Source: Paraphysoderma sedebokerense | Lineage: Eukaryota; Blastocladiomycota; Physodermatomycetes; Physodermatales; Physodermataceae | Assembly: GCA_025602915.1 (NCBI GenBank) | Contig: JAHLJZ010000078.1 | Location: 45,913-109,912 of the forward strand | Direction of reading: 5' to 3' | Length of the DNA stretch: 64,000 nucleotides | In this document: positions 37,663 to 52,914 of the stretch, piece after piece | Numbering within the stretch: position 1 is the first letter of the stretch | Layout: each line of letters begins with the position of its first letter | Translations under genes and position numbers: made by a program | Notes under the pieces: generated by a model | What the model saw: the letters and a program-made list of their open reading frames with translations, nothing else | Databases searched by the model: none | What the model was told of the DNA's origin: nothing

Positions 37663-38585
37663 AAGAAAATGGTCGATTTGATACCATGTCACTCTCGGTG
37701 GACGAAGATGAACATAGTATTGAGATGCACCTTCCTTATATACACAAAATTATGTCCAGGTACGGTTAATTTTACTAATTTATTCTCTCATTAGCACCGC
37801 TAATTTACATTCACCTATCCCAAATGACCCGCATTAGATCCAGGGGTGAAGACTTCTCTATCGTTCCTATTCTCGTAGGCGCCACATCTCCAGAAAAAGA
37901 AAAATACTATGCAGAGATACTATTACCCTACTTTTTAGATCCCACCAATTTATTCGTTATTTCCTCCGATTTCTGTCATTACGGTTCACGTTTTGGATTT
38001 TCTCCATTTTCATCATCCTCGTCATCTTCATTCTCCAGTTCTTCCAACTCGTCTTTAATCACCTCTACATTCCGTCAAACCAAATCTGACAACCGCAGTG
38101 ACCATTCGAAATCAGAATCTCAGACTAAATCAACCCCAATCTGGAAGCAAATCGAAAAATTAGATCACGAAGCTATCGAGATCATTGAAAATTTAGATAC
38201 AAAAGGATTCTACAAGTACCTTAAACAAACTAAAAATACTATCTGTGGACGACACCCTATAGGCGTTTTACTCAATATTCTTGACCTCGCAAAAAGTGAA
38301 TTGAAGAGTTCAAGTTCTGTTGGCTCTTCAGATCAGGATAAAGTAAACGGGGAAAGTAGTACATCAATTCAAGACAAAGGAAACCCAAAGAAACGAAAAG
38401 CAGAAAGTGACGAAGGTGAGGAAAATGAAACAGATCAAGAAGCTGAAGCTGGAGAAGTCAAACGGAATGAGGATTCGGATAAACAATTGTTTTTAAAGTT
38501 TACGCGGTACGAACAAAGTTCAAAATGTATGAAAAAGACGGATAGTTCAGTCAGCTATGCTAGTGCTTTTGTTTGTTTGATTTAA
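37566..38585 (+). pseudogene. MEMO1: MEMO1, 5'-truncated copy
   Basis: Holds the last 17 nt of exon 4 (to 37582), exon 5 (37648-37759) and exon 6 (37838-38585). Exons 1-3 and most of exon 4, with the first two His motifs (APHAGY, GPSHH), are missing. The upstream gene runs into it out of frame, so no MEMO1 protein is expected from here unless translation restarts internally. Confidence 0.9.
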
Positions 38586-39471
38586 TTTGATTCGAAAGAT
38601 GTGTAGTGTATATAAAATGACTTGAAATATATTGATTTTCTTCATTCTTTTTGTATTATCATTCGTAGTATAACTATCCTATGATATTCTTTTCTATTTT
38701 CTTTCGTACTCATTGACTTTCCGACGTACTCCCGAATGCACAGTTAATTCCATTCAAATATTGAACACGTCATTTCCGACTGTTCAATAATTATTTGATT
38801 TGATTTGTACATAACATACCTTCACCGCCGATTCTGAATAAACAATTCTCCCTTGTATTGGTATAAACAAACTGTACAAGATAAATAACTTTATTCGATA
38901 TTCATTACTTCTTGGGTTTTCTTATGTATTTTCTCTTTTATTCACAGATTACTTTAATATAGTACACGTCATATACAAGTCACGACAATTTGCACCTGTG
39001 TTTCATCAGTTCAACTTATCGTTTGATTTAACATCTTGTTATTAGCCCAGTTCAATTAAACCAATTTACACATATGTTCATTACCAACATTATGCCGATA
39101 TACAGTTCAAGATTTAATTTCTTGTTTCTAATAAGATTTATTTTTCTCCCTATCCGGTTCCCTCGGTCCCCAATTGTACACCCATACAATAAAAAAGTAA
39201 TAAAACGTAGAAACAAAATGGTGACACGGTTTTATATTTTTTACAAGATTGTTGATCTACAATTTAGTGGTTGGCAGTCTTCACAAATACAGTCGCTGAT
39301 CTGGAAAAAGTAGAAAAAAGCGACCCAATTGTCCCATAAGAGAAGTATTGAGTTTCGATTGAAGAGTAAATAAATTTCATGAGGGCGGTTACAGCGGATA
39401 TATTTGGAAATTGATGAATTAGCAGTAGTATTTCCGCGCCTAAAGGAAGAAACGTTGTTAGACATTGATGG
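38586..39471. other. Convergent 3' spacer (copy B)
   Basis: Same as 12153-13038: AT-rich, no gene seen. Confidence 0.45.
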
Positions 39472-41452
39472 TTAAACGACCTGAAATATAGCGTCAACAG
39501 AAGCATTATGAAGATATCGACGTACATTTCCATTTTCTTTCCCATTACCCCCGACTACTCCAATGTTGCCTAAGCTCGCTCGTCTTCCTGCATGTGCATC
39601 CTGTCCAATCCTTCCCCCAGCATCTTTGGACACAGGGGCGGGAACAGGGGTAGGATAAGAGTTGTTTACCGTAGTAACTGTGCTGTAGTTCTCGTTGTAT
39701 GGTAACGCGATAGGGTAATTGGAGGCAACTGACGAGGTGGGATAGGCGACTGACGTGTAAGTCTGCTGGGATTGTGGGTGGGTCAGAGGTGCAGGTGGGA
39801 GAGGACGGGAAGATGGCTGAGAGGGGAAAGACCCAGGAACTGAAAGATGTTGATGGGAGGGTTGAGGGTTGGTCAGAGATTGGATAGATGGAAGCGATAA
39901 CGATGGCGATGTCTTATTGTTTGAGAATTTGGATTGCTGATATGCCTGTTGAGATTGAGCTAAGGTCGTGGATGGGGACACTGAAGATGAATATGAAACA
40001 TGGCTCGAGTTGGATGGAGAACGGTATTCGTTGAAATTATTAGGATAATTTGGCAAAGGTATGGGCAATGGTTGAGATAGCTCAGGATTTGACGAAGTTC
40101 GAAGAGGAAAAGGCTGACCAGGTTGCAAATTATATGCTGACGGAGACGATGCGGAAGACTGTCGTGACGCCGGATTTGAGTATGATTGGGGATAATTAGG
40201 ACTGGGGCTGTTGTAGGATGGTAAATGCAGTACCTGAGTTCCGGACGGACTGCGAGTTAAATGGTTCGAAGGAAGGATCATTTGAGACTGTGGTTGCGAT
40301 ATAGATGAGGAGTGCAGATGAGGTTGAGTGGGGTAAGTACGGCCAGGGCTATTTGAGGAATAGGATTGATTTTGGGAGGAAGAATTTGACTGTGAAGAAG
40401 AAGAAGCGTGCGATAATGAACCCCTGCGGTATTGCAGTTGTGAGTACGTCCTCGGTGGATGGACTTCCGACTCGGAAGAGGATATGTGTTGCGGAAAATT
40501 CTGCGACTGCGATGGCGACGGGACAGGCGAGTAAAAATTTGACGAACAAGCTACTGAAGATGAAGCCAGTTGTCTCGGTGCACCGGCGGTGATGGGACTT
40601 ATTGGCATGGTGCCGTTTGCTCCGAATAATTCAGGAGAAGGAATGGTAATTTGTAACCTCGTTTGCAAACTTTCTTGTATCCGCATCTCCGCGAGATAAT
40701 GGTTTAACAACTGATTCCCGTACTTGTCGAATTCATGAGGCTGTATAATCAAATCGAAATTCATCATGAACAAAAATTCGAGTTCTAGTTGGTTGAGTTC
40801 GACAGTCGAAATACCGCCGACTTTGGCGTAGTGACTACATTATTTTGTATTGGGGTAAAGATGTGGATAATACCGAAAGAGGAAAGAATACAAGGGGAAA
40901 AAATTGTAAGAATGATTGTAAATAGCACTGCTGGAAGCGGCCGGCCGAGCAACAAACTCCGCCACACTCGCTGAAGCACCACAGACACAAAAAAAATACG
41001 AACCTATTTGTGTAAAAGACGTCGGAGAAGAACTTTGTTGCTACCATGACGCCGACAATGAGAAACCTGTGAACATTGTAGCTATTCACCACAAAGGGAT
41101 TCTTGGAATTTGCAAGACGATCCATGTAAACCAAGATAGCCATCAATACTGCATTATTGCAGGGGGCGTATTTTAATATTCTGGCGAGGTACTGATGAAT
41201 TGTGATATTTGTGGGGATACTCCGAGCATGAAATCTAGTAATTTGAGAATGCACTTGTGTTTTCGATAGGTTAGGAGAGGAAGGGGAGGAATTCGAAGGT
41301 GAATTAGAGGAAGATGAATTAGAGGAGGAAGTTGAAGACAAGTTGTCGTTCGCCTTTGTAATTTTGACAATAAGAGTGGACATCATTTTCACCGTCTCCT
41401 TTGGAGATACTTTGTCGTAAGAGTAGACATTTGAACCCGGGTCTTGCATCAT
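39472..41452 (-). CDS. Pho80/Pcl-type cyclin (copy B)
   Basis: Identical to the gene at 13039-15019: exons 41452-41004 and 40834-39472, 603 aa, Pho80-like cyclin box followed by a Ser/Pro/Gln-rich tail. Both the coding frame and the intron are intact, so if the repeat is real this locus is a full second gene with its own promoter. Confidence 0.9.
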
Positions 41453-42131
41453 CTTTGCGAGATTGTGTCTTGGGTTTGCTTGCCCACTTTAGATGAAATG
41501 ACGACAGACTGGGCCGGGGAGGATGAGCGGCAACAGAGAGGGGTCTGGCTGAGTAGCTGAGGAGGGGTAGAGCGTCGAGCTGTCGGACGGGAGGGCGGAC
41601 AGAGTGTGCAGTTAGACGGCAGAGTGTGGGAGGGAATGCATCTTCTGGTGTTGCTGTTGCTGTTGTTCTATGTATGTATCTGAGAGAGGGAATGAATCTG
41701 ATGCTGGAAGGAGTCCGCAAAAGTGGAATTTCGTTTGCTGGTGAACCACTGGTGAACCAAACGGGAATCTTGCTGCAACGACTGGTGAACGAGTGGCGAC
41801 CACGCGCTCTGATTGGTCCGCTATTTTTATTACGTCTGGTATAATTTGCTATTCCTCGTCATTTCAATACTGTAGTAAATTTTATTAATATTCCATCAAA
41901 TTAGACATAGCTGTGCATGTATGTAGTATGAAATAATAAAAAGCAGTCTGCCATCAGCTAGCAGTACAAAACAAAAATGAATTCAGCGCACCCGACTGTG
42001 GCATGTTCCAATTCGTACTTTAAAATTGCCAAAGCTTAAAAACTCCACAAAAAGTCAATTTCCCGCATCAATTCACTTGACAATTTATTTATCAATCACA
42101 AATATTCAGCAATCACCCTATTACTCTTTCG
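41453..42131. promoter_or_regulatory. Divergent intergenic region, cyclin / Kv (copy B)
   Basis: Same as 15020-15698; both promoters would be duplicated whole. Confidence 0.35.
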
Positions 42132-45100
42132 ATGCTCCCGTCGCAGCGCAGGGCATACGACTCTTCTGAATCCGATCCCTCCCTTAATGACAACTCTGAA
42201 TCTCAACAGACAAACCATTCCCGCTCCACAGCCATACCTCTAGCTTCGGCCTCAAACTCGCATTCAAGCTCTCAGCCATTCTTCCCTCCACAACAACCCT
42301 CGTCCTCGAATGCACACACCAACGCATTATTAGGGTCTTCGCCCAACCACAGGACGTCGTTGCTTTCACGATCCGTCCCCGTCAGGTTGAATTTGGGATT
42401 CTCGCCCCCGAAATTGTCTAATATAGGACTATTTAAAAATAAGGACAAAGAAAAAGTAACACCTACTTCTAGTGGCATAGGGTTTAGCAGCTTTGGGTTC
42501 AGAAGAACTTCTGGTGGATATGAAGTCATGAACGATGATGAAATCGACGAGACAAATATGGTTCCCTTGTCATTGCGAAGTCCGGAGTTCGCCGATACTG
42601 CAGGAGAGCAAGATACCGCAAAACCGGGGTTTGAAAAGAACCACGAAAGAAATGAAGATAGCCTCACCCCAGACAGTCGAGTCTTTATCGAACATGCTCG
42701 CTCAAGTCCAGATTGGAGAAAGCGTGAGAACTCGCGAATTACGCTCAGTAGTCAGAGCAGCCCGCAACGAGGGCCACGACAGAGAATAGGTAGTAGGAAC
42801 CGCACGAGAACAAATACAGGGAGCAGTGGTGCCTTTGAAGAGTCGGAACGGCATGTAAATCCGAAAGCCGAATTGATACAGGTGTGGTTACCGTTCTTTT
42901 GGGCTGTTTGTGCTTGCCGTTGTGGATGCTTGCCTTTTGCATAAAACAATCGTTTGACATCTCTTGTTTTATTGCGGTTTCGATCAATTATAGAACGAAT
43001 TTAAAAAGAAATTGTATTTATTGCTGGAAGATCCCTCCAGTTCAAGAGCAGTAAGAAAATTATTCTGATTATTACGGATTGGACTGAACCGTTCGTTAAC
43101 GGAATACTTCTCTTTCCTAGGCTCTTTATACCACACTTTTTATTAGCTTCAATATAATATTATCTACTATCGTTGCGACAGTCGAAACTATGCCGTCATT
43201 ATATTCTGACGAAAAAGGGATTTGGTAAACTACTTTCGCGTTTCTTCCGACCTACTGTCTGCATCACCCTTTGTATCATGACCACCTAACGAAATCATAA
43301 ATCAATCACATACAAGGATGGCACGAGAAGCGCTGGAAATATTTATTGTCATTTGTTTCACCCTCGAGTTTATCTTCAGAGTAATAGCACACAGTGATAC
43401 TTGGGGTAGTTTAATGAATTTGGCAAAAAGTATGCACTTTCTGCACTTTCATGATCGATGTTTTGTTTTTGTCTTCCTTGCTTCAACGGCCCAACTTACT
43501 TGTTGAAGTCCTGACTGACCTCGTACCATCAATTTCTACTCTTTTCTTTAGGTCCGCTCTCTTGGATTGACCTTTTAGCCATCGTTCCTTACTTCATTGA
43601 GCTAGCAGTCGACAGAAATAATTCGGCAGCTCACTTAAGTTATGTATTTCGTATCACTATTCTGAGGATGTTTCGATTGTTCAGAATATTCAGAGTGTTC
43701 AAACATAGCAGTTTAATTCAGGTATGTCCCTCCAAGGATTATTCAACGGCCCTTGATTGTAGTTTATTGCATCAGAATCGAATTAACCCGGTCATCATAT
43801 ATTCTTTCTATAGTTGTCGATCGAAGTCTTGATCGTCGCATTGAAGGTTCATTTTTTCCCCTCCTTCTTGCTTTAAGTGCGACGTCAAACTCAATGAATC
43901 CCGCCCATACTTAACTGTAATATAGAAATCGTTGGACGCTCTCTGGGCACTATTTTTCTTCGCTATCATTACCATATTGCTTTTTTCAACGTTAATTTAT
44001 TTCGCCGAAAGGGGAACGTACGATCCCGAGAAAAAGGTTTTCGTTACTAAAAATGGAGTACCGAGGTCAGTCCACGGTGTCATCGTATCCAGCCGTTCAT
44101 GCCATATTGGAAATTGATCAAGATTTCTTTAAATTGACCTATAATGACACCTTACGATAGTATATTCGACTCTATACCGAGTTCGTTTTGGTTTGTTATT
44201 GTTACCATCACAACAACAGGTATCTTCCTTCTCCTTCTGCATTAAAAAGTTCTTCCTTGTCTCTAAACTGCTTCACCTCGATTTAAATGCATCACTTGCT
44301 CACAATATTAAAATTCAATTTTGAACCCTAGGTTACGGAGACATGGTAACTATAAAGTATTCTTAGATGTTTTCCAAGTTGAGCTGGTAACTGAGAAAGT
44401 TTCTTAAGGTTCCCCAAACTTTTGTCGGAAAATTCCTAGCATTTCCAGGTAATGTATAACATTGATTAAGCTATTACTTCGTTCCGCGTCAATGCTAACT
44501 GGCTTTGGGCCCTGTCTGACCGTGCTGTCTTCCTTTGTCTATTAGCTATGATGTGTGGCGTATTGGTGAGTCTTTCTTCTATATCAATACTTGTCCCATT
44601 GTAATTTCTAACGTAGAGGATCATTTCTGTTCTTAATTTCGTTCCTGTTTTACAGTTAATTGCGTTGCCCTCGATCATTGTCGGCCGGAATTTCACCGTC
44701 GTTTGGGAGCATATGAAAACTCATAGGATCCGAATGGCAGGCGGCGAGGTAACTAGTTGATGTTACGGTTTATTCAAATCATTTGACATCGTGTGTTAAG
44801 CTACTCTTTCCCAAATGCTTCAATTTATGAAGGAACCCAGCGATTATCATCATTCTCAACCCACCTCACCCGTTGAAGATTACTTTCAACAAAATGGCGG
44901 TTTGTGTTTTCGATTCCTGAGTTTTTAAACATACTTTATAATAATGCTTTTATCATTTGTCATTTCCCCTCAAGGCTACTTCCCTGTCACGGAAACAACT
45001 GCATACCAACATCCTACCTCCAACTCCCGCCAACCTTCCTTCTCCACCACCCGTCCCATACTGCAAGATCCTCCATTCACTTCTCCCCTTACGGATCCAC

Positions 45101-45309
45101 AGTTTTCTTCCCACCCCTTGTCTTCATCTCCAAATATTCCATCCGATCCTAAATTACTTATTAATCATATCCAAAAACTATTGATACAGACACAAGCCCA
45201 ACAAGTGGCATTGTGTAATGCTTTGAAGGCTTTGCAGAATCATTTTGAGGATTTGGGAAATGATACTGAAGCTTTGAATTATAAAATTGGGAGTCACCCG
45301 TTACAGTGA
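42132..45309 (+). CDS. Voltage-gated K+ channel (copy B)
   Basis: Identical to 15699-18876: 14 exons, 664 aa, charged S4 segment and TTTGYGDM filter. The 14-nt filter microexon is at 44332-44345. Intact from promoter to stop. Confidence 0.9.
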
Positions 45310-45612
45310 AAAGAGATTTTTGTGACGGAATAATCTTTGAAATAAATACGTTGATTTTGACCTGATGATTAGATTTACAGTTTTGTTCAACAAACTTTAT
45401 TTGGTTCCAAAGATATAAATGTGCGATTGATGTTACAGTTCTGATATTCAACACAGACATCACCCAAAGAACTCCACAGATGATGTCTTGCTTCTTAATT
45501 CATAAATAACCCAACTATTTTCCGTCTTATCACATACTCAAAACAAAAGGACAAATCAGAAAAATTTTAAACTTTCTCCAAACATTCTTCCTATTTTTCC
45601 AGTTTCCATCAT
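45310..45612. other. Convergent 3' spacer, Kv / ASL (copy B)
   Basis: Same as 18877-19179; nothing else seen. Confidence 0.4.
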
Positions 45613-47493
<1,881 letters not shown>

Positions 47494-48003
47494 GATGAGG
47501 AAAGTTGTAGAGAGAACTAGTCGAAAGATAATTCAATTGGAGGCGGAACATGAAAACCTTAATTACTTCAGATCACGTGTCGTGTTGCTTTAAGCCTTCT
47601 GCAGTCTAAATGGGTTCAAGGGTTACAAGGCTTTGAATTACCACATCCAATTTCGCAGTTGATCCCCTAACCATTATATTTATGGGAAGTCTTTTCGTTT
47701 TTATAAAGTTAGTGGTATCGGCTGTTCGAGACTGCGCCAAACAAAGCCTGCTGATGTACCAACTTCTGTCTGGCCAACCAGCTAATTACTTATAAACTTT
47801 ATTTGATACAAGAGAGAAAATTGGTATTTCTACATGCCATTGTGACTTACCACGCAAAATATTGCGAAACTATTCTGCTGCGTTCTTAGAATGTAGGTCG
47901 TGCTCTGGACGTCGTATTATCGGTCTGAACAATGCCGTCGCGAGTCAGGTGGCTATCTTGATCACGCCACTGACGACTGTAGATTTTCGATCTTGTAAGC
48001 AGC
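47494..48003. promoter_or_regulatory. Divergent intergenic region, ASL / EutBC (copy B)
   Basis: Same as 21061-21570. Confidence 0.3.
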
Positions 48004-50886
48004 ATGAATTGTAATGTCGTTGACGATGGTTTTGTTCTCTTTCATCCAAACAGTACTTTTACTTTGGCACTAATTCTCTGAATGGCCTCTGTTGTACTCG
48101 TACGATCGCAATCGGCGTTAGTGAATGACCCAAGGTAGGGTAGCTCGTAATTTAGAACATATGCTAATAATTTCATTTCGACTAAACAGTCGAAACTGAC
48201 TTGATAATTTTTGGAAGTCCATATATACCCCCGTTGAGTCCATCCCCTTCGTCTACTACTGCTGACGAAAATGGACCCACTGTAACCACCTCCGAAGCCG
48301 CTCCAGCTAATGCTTCTTTCGAAGACATTGACGACAGTTCTCTCCGTTTACTATTCGGCCAGGCCAATGAATTTAAAGAAGGCGACGCTACAATTAGTGT
48401 TGCCTCTGCATCAAATTCTCAACGAAGTGATGTCCGTCAACGGCTCTTGCGTCTCAGATTACATCAAATCATAAGTAGCCGCTTTTTGAATGATGAGGTT
48501 TCGGCGTTTCTAGAATCGTCGATAGATATTGAAATTGCTAAAAAGTTGGCAACCTGGACATTAGCAGATCTAAAGAATTTCTTATTGACTGCTGATGAGG
48601 TTGAAATTAAAAGGATAATGCCAGGATTGGGTAGTGAAGTCATTGCCGGAGTTGCTAAACTCATGAGCAATGAAGAGTTGATACAAGTGAGCTCGAAGAT
48701 TTATAACGAAGTTCCAGGTAGTACTCTCGGCAGAAAAGGATATTTTGGGAGCAGAATTCAACCAAATTCAGCTACCGATGATCCGGAAGAGGTCTTGATG
48801 AGTGTTTTGGAAGGCCTAAGTTATGGTTGTGGTGATGCCATATTCGGTGAGTTCAAACTGATTAATCAAAATCTGCTCCAAAGTATATTAACTTTGGCAT
48901 TAAGGCATAAACATCGTTGCATCCGACCACCCAAATGTTACCGCTCTTCAACGAGTTTTGCGCGACGTGATTGACACTTTCCAAATCAACAACTCAACCC
49001 ATTACTCTGTTTTAGCCCATATCGACGATCAAATGGCTGTAGAGAATACTAATCCAGGCTTGACAGATGCCGCATTTCAGTCTATCGGTGGTACAGGTAA
49101 GTTTTGCTCCGTAACTTAGTCACCGCCAGATATATGTAACAAGAATGTTCATCGTTGATAGAGGGAGTGAATCGGGTTTTTAACATTAACATTGATAAAC
49201 TCAAGTATCACCTTCAGAAAGTAAAAGCTCAATATTTTGAAACGGGACAGGGAAGTGCAGTGACAAATAATGTGAGTGGGGGTGTTGATATGGTGACATG
49301 TGAAGCCAGAGCTCACGGTATTGCAAGAGCTCTCAAAAATATCAATGGAAACTGGACGATAGTCAACACAGTTGGTAAGCCCAAGTTTGCTATCTGTGTT
49401 TAAACTGATTTTGACACCGAGAGTCTCCGACAGCTGGGTTTATCGGCCCTGAAGTTTTTCGATCGACAGATCAACTCTTGCGCGCTTGTCTTGAAGACCT
49501 ATTTATGGGAAAGCTGCACGGTTTAGTTTTTGGTTTGGATGTCTGCAGTACTTATCACATGGGCGTTAATCTGGATGAGATTGGGCACATTCAAGACGAA
49601 GTCATGAGGTAAGAAGATGTGTTTTTGATCAGCCCGCCTGTTGAATTGAACTGATTTACCATGATTTTAGAGCGGGCCCGGCGTTCTATATGGCTGTCGC
49701 AGGTCGAAATGATCCAATGCTATCTTACCTCACGACGGGCTTCCGCGATCATCCACGTCTTCGCCTAAAGCATAATAAACGGGTAACTGACGAAATGACG
49801 AAATTCTTCCAGGCAATCAATATTATGGACGAGAATGGTAATCTAACCTCACATGCCGGTGATACTGCCTATGTCTACGCGTTGTACAAGCAGCGTAAAG
49901 GCGATACGAGATCGCTTGAGACATTACAGGATGAAGCACGCACGATTTTGAAAAAACTACAAGGTCGAGGGTTAGACCTAGGTTATGGTCATGATGGTAA
50001 CTTTAATCCTCCAAGAGAAGTACAGGAGAGATTGGAAAAAATTTACAATGATGCGAAGAAAGTGATTTATGAAAACTTAGCTTCCGAATTCATCGAATCA
50101 TTCTCCAACAGATTGGTACTTCATACTGAAGCTGTGGATCGTGAACAATATCTCATTCATCCTTCTTCAGGAGAATCGATTTCAAGAGACTCAATGGTGA
50201 AACTGGAGGATTACCAGAGGGAATTGCAAAGATTTATGGATTCATTGCCCGATGATACCCCAGTCGCGCAAATCGTGATTAGCGATGGATTAAATGCTCG
50301 CAGTATCGAGACCAATGGGCATTTACAACCATTACTTCATCGATTGAAAGAGTTGCTTTCTGCTCGTGGTATTAAGGTTGCGGAGCGACCTATTATCGCT
50401 GTCAACGGACGGGTGCGAGCAGGGTACACAATTGGGAAAAAACTCTTCCACCCGAATCATACGATTGTATCTTCCCCACTTGCTGAAAAGAAATCAAAGA
50501 CTGCATGGCTAAGGAACAAGATTGGCACAATCAGACGGTTCAACCGCAAGGTCGACACCTCAAACGGTTCGAGAAAATCGAAACGAAAATGCATCGTCCT
50601 CCATGCTGTCGGCGAAAGACCAGGAAACGGAAATAACACATATAGTGTTTACATTTCTTGTGTCTCAGCCGATTCATGGAATCTTGTTGATCATAATGTT
50701 GTAGATGTAGTTTGTGGTATATCCAATACCGCATTGAAACCAGAATTAGCAGCCGAACAGGTTGTCAAATTTATTGACAACAGGTTAAAAGTCGACGATG
50801 AGAAGGCTATTCTGAAGGAAAAGAAACCTGGGGAGCTGAGAATTATAAAAACCGTTGAAAATGCTAAAAAAGTGATTGAATCGTAA
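48004..50886 (+). CDS. Fused EutB-EutC ethanolamine ammonia-lyase (copy B)
   Basis: Identical to 21571-24453. The last exon (49671-50886) again carries the EutB C-terminus and the whole EutC part in one open frame. The first exon (48004-48028) is tentative as in copy A. Confidence 0.9.
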
Positions 50887-51010
50887 ATCAAAATTGTCTG
50901 TCTCGGCGGACTGGAAATAAATCTAACTGTTTATTATTCGTTAATTTGCGCTATCTTACAGCATTTAATCATTAGTAGCTTTTCTCTCTTGATCAGCGAA
51001 CTAAGATGCT

Positions 51011-51515
51011 CTAAACTTGATCTGGAGTCTTCGTTGACAGTTGCAAGGCATGAACTCCATCTTGGATTTCTTGAGCCAGGATATCATACACTAATCTGTG
51101 TCGTTGAATTAATGGCTATTTACACCATTCATCATTCAAGAATTACAACAAAAGATGGTCAGAATCCATCGATTTTTTGGTGGGCTTTTTAAAAGTTCAA
51201 TTATTTTTACCTTCCCCGAAAAACTGTCCGATACGATATTAACTCTAAAATGGGTTTCTTTTTTATTCAAACCTTTCATGGCTGCATGTCCGGCATGTTT
51301 GTGCGAATCATCAATGATCTCTAGGGAAACGGGGTTCAATTGTTGTGTGAGCTAATCAGTAGAAGAATGTAAGAAGTTAGTTGTTCCGCATATGTATCGT
51401 GAAGATTGCGCAAAAGGTAGACGGAAAACTTCACTTTTTCTTTCATTCGAAGAGCAATAGGGCCTTCTGTAGTGGTGGTTGACATTCTTGCGACTTGTAT
51501 TAGATTTCTTAGCAT
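51011..51515 (-). CDS. BolA family protein (copy B)
   Basis: Identical to 24578-25082: exons 51515-51435, 51351-51211 and 51115-51011, 108 aa, intact. Confidence 0.9.
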
Positions 51516-51647
51516 TTGATAATTTTGGGGCAAGGACCAGTGGCTGAAGGTGATCAAGATTGTGAAGAAGACGAGGATCCGGATACCCTCGTTCAAGACT
51601 CAAGATTCATAGTTCGTCTAATTTTCAATTTCAAAATTTATAATTTG

Positions 51648-52698
51648 CTATCGATCATGATTATTTATTCTTTGCATGTAAGTACTTCTTAATTCTTCAC
51701 CTTCAACAATTTTACGACAGGATACAAGTACAATAGTCTTCAATATTACATCTTCGTACTTCATTGGCGATCCGTTTGAATGTAAATATGGTAGGTACTG
51801 CCACAAGTTTCTACGCAGCATGGACAGCGGAATATCTAGTTCTTGATACATCACTGCAAGACACATCCGTATTGCAGAGGAACTTCAGAATTTTAACATC
51901 CGATCGCGACAGTAAGAAAAATTACTAACCATTGGCAGGATTTGACGGAGTTTCATTGTTGATGAATTGTCCGATAGATATAGGATTTTGCAGGCACTCA
52001 TCCCACGGAGATAGCCACGTAATATCAGCAGTAGGGTATTGTATACCTGGAAAATTCATTTGTCTGTAGGCGGAGAGGAAAATGCGTTTCGATAAACCTA
52101 TGCGACGTTGGTTTACAAACTAGAATTGCTGTAAAAAATATTATCAAGCTTACCATAAGGTTTACCATCAATAAATACGCCATCTTTTCTTCGTATTATG
52201 TATTCATTTTTTATAGATTGCAATAGGATGGTTTCACCAGGATAAATTATACTTCCAGGATATAGAGCAACCAGAGAATTCGGCAATATTTCTCCTTCTT
52301 TCACGAAAACACCTATACTAGTGTATTTTAATTTTTTCGATCTTCACATGAGCGAATGAATTATAAGATGAGGTACCTGTTCCACCATTTGGGAGTAATG
52401 ACGGCGCCCTCGCAATCACGAACCCTAGGTTGTCTTTCATTACATGACAACGCTTTTCATATTGAGACGACAATTCACGCAGTCGAACTCCTTTTGTGAT
52501 GCTATTGACAATTTCGTATCGATATCTGTCTTGACACGATGCTTGGAATCCCTCGAACAACCGTATTAGAGCCGGAATGACTTGATCGGACTTGATTGCG
52601 TCCGCAGGCTGATTGAGAGTGGCCTTGACAGGCGGATCGAGTAGGAGTTTAATATAATGGAGAGGATAAAATCGACGAAAATAGTTATGTAAAACCAT
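51648..52698 (-). CDS. SETD9-like SET-domain protein (copy B)
   Basis: Identical to 25215-26265: exons 52698-52377, 52312-52154, 52097-51930 and 51853-51648, 284 aa, intact. Confidence 0.8.
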
Positions 52699-52914
52699 TG
52701 CAATTCGTCTTTGAGGATGGCAACAAAATTTCTGGCGTTAACGGAAAACGGTTTTCGAAAGATTCGGGTCAATTCGGACAAGAGAACCCAGAGTCCAAGT
52801 AAACAAACCGGACTGATACCACTTTCGTTTACCAATTCCAACTTTATCTTTATCTTAACTGATACCGTTAAATTGTCGCTTCTTCGCATTCATTCAATAT
52901 TAAGACACTTGAAA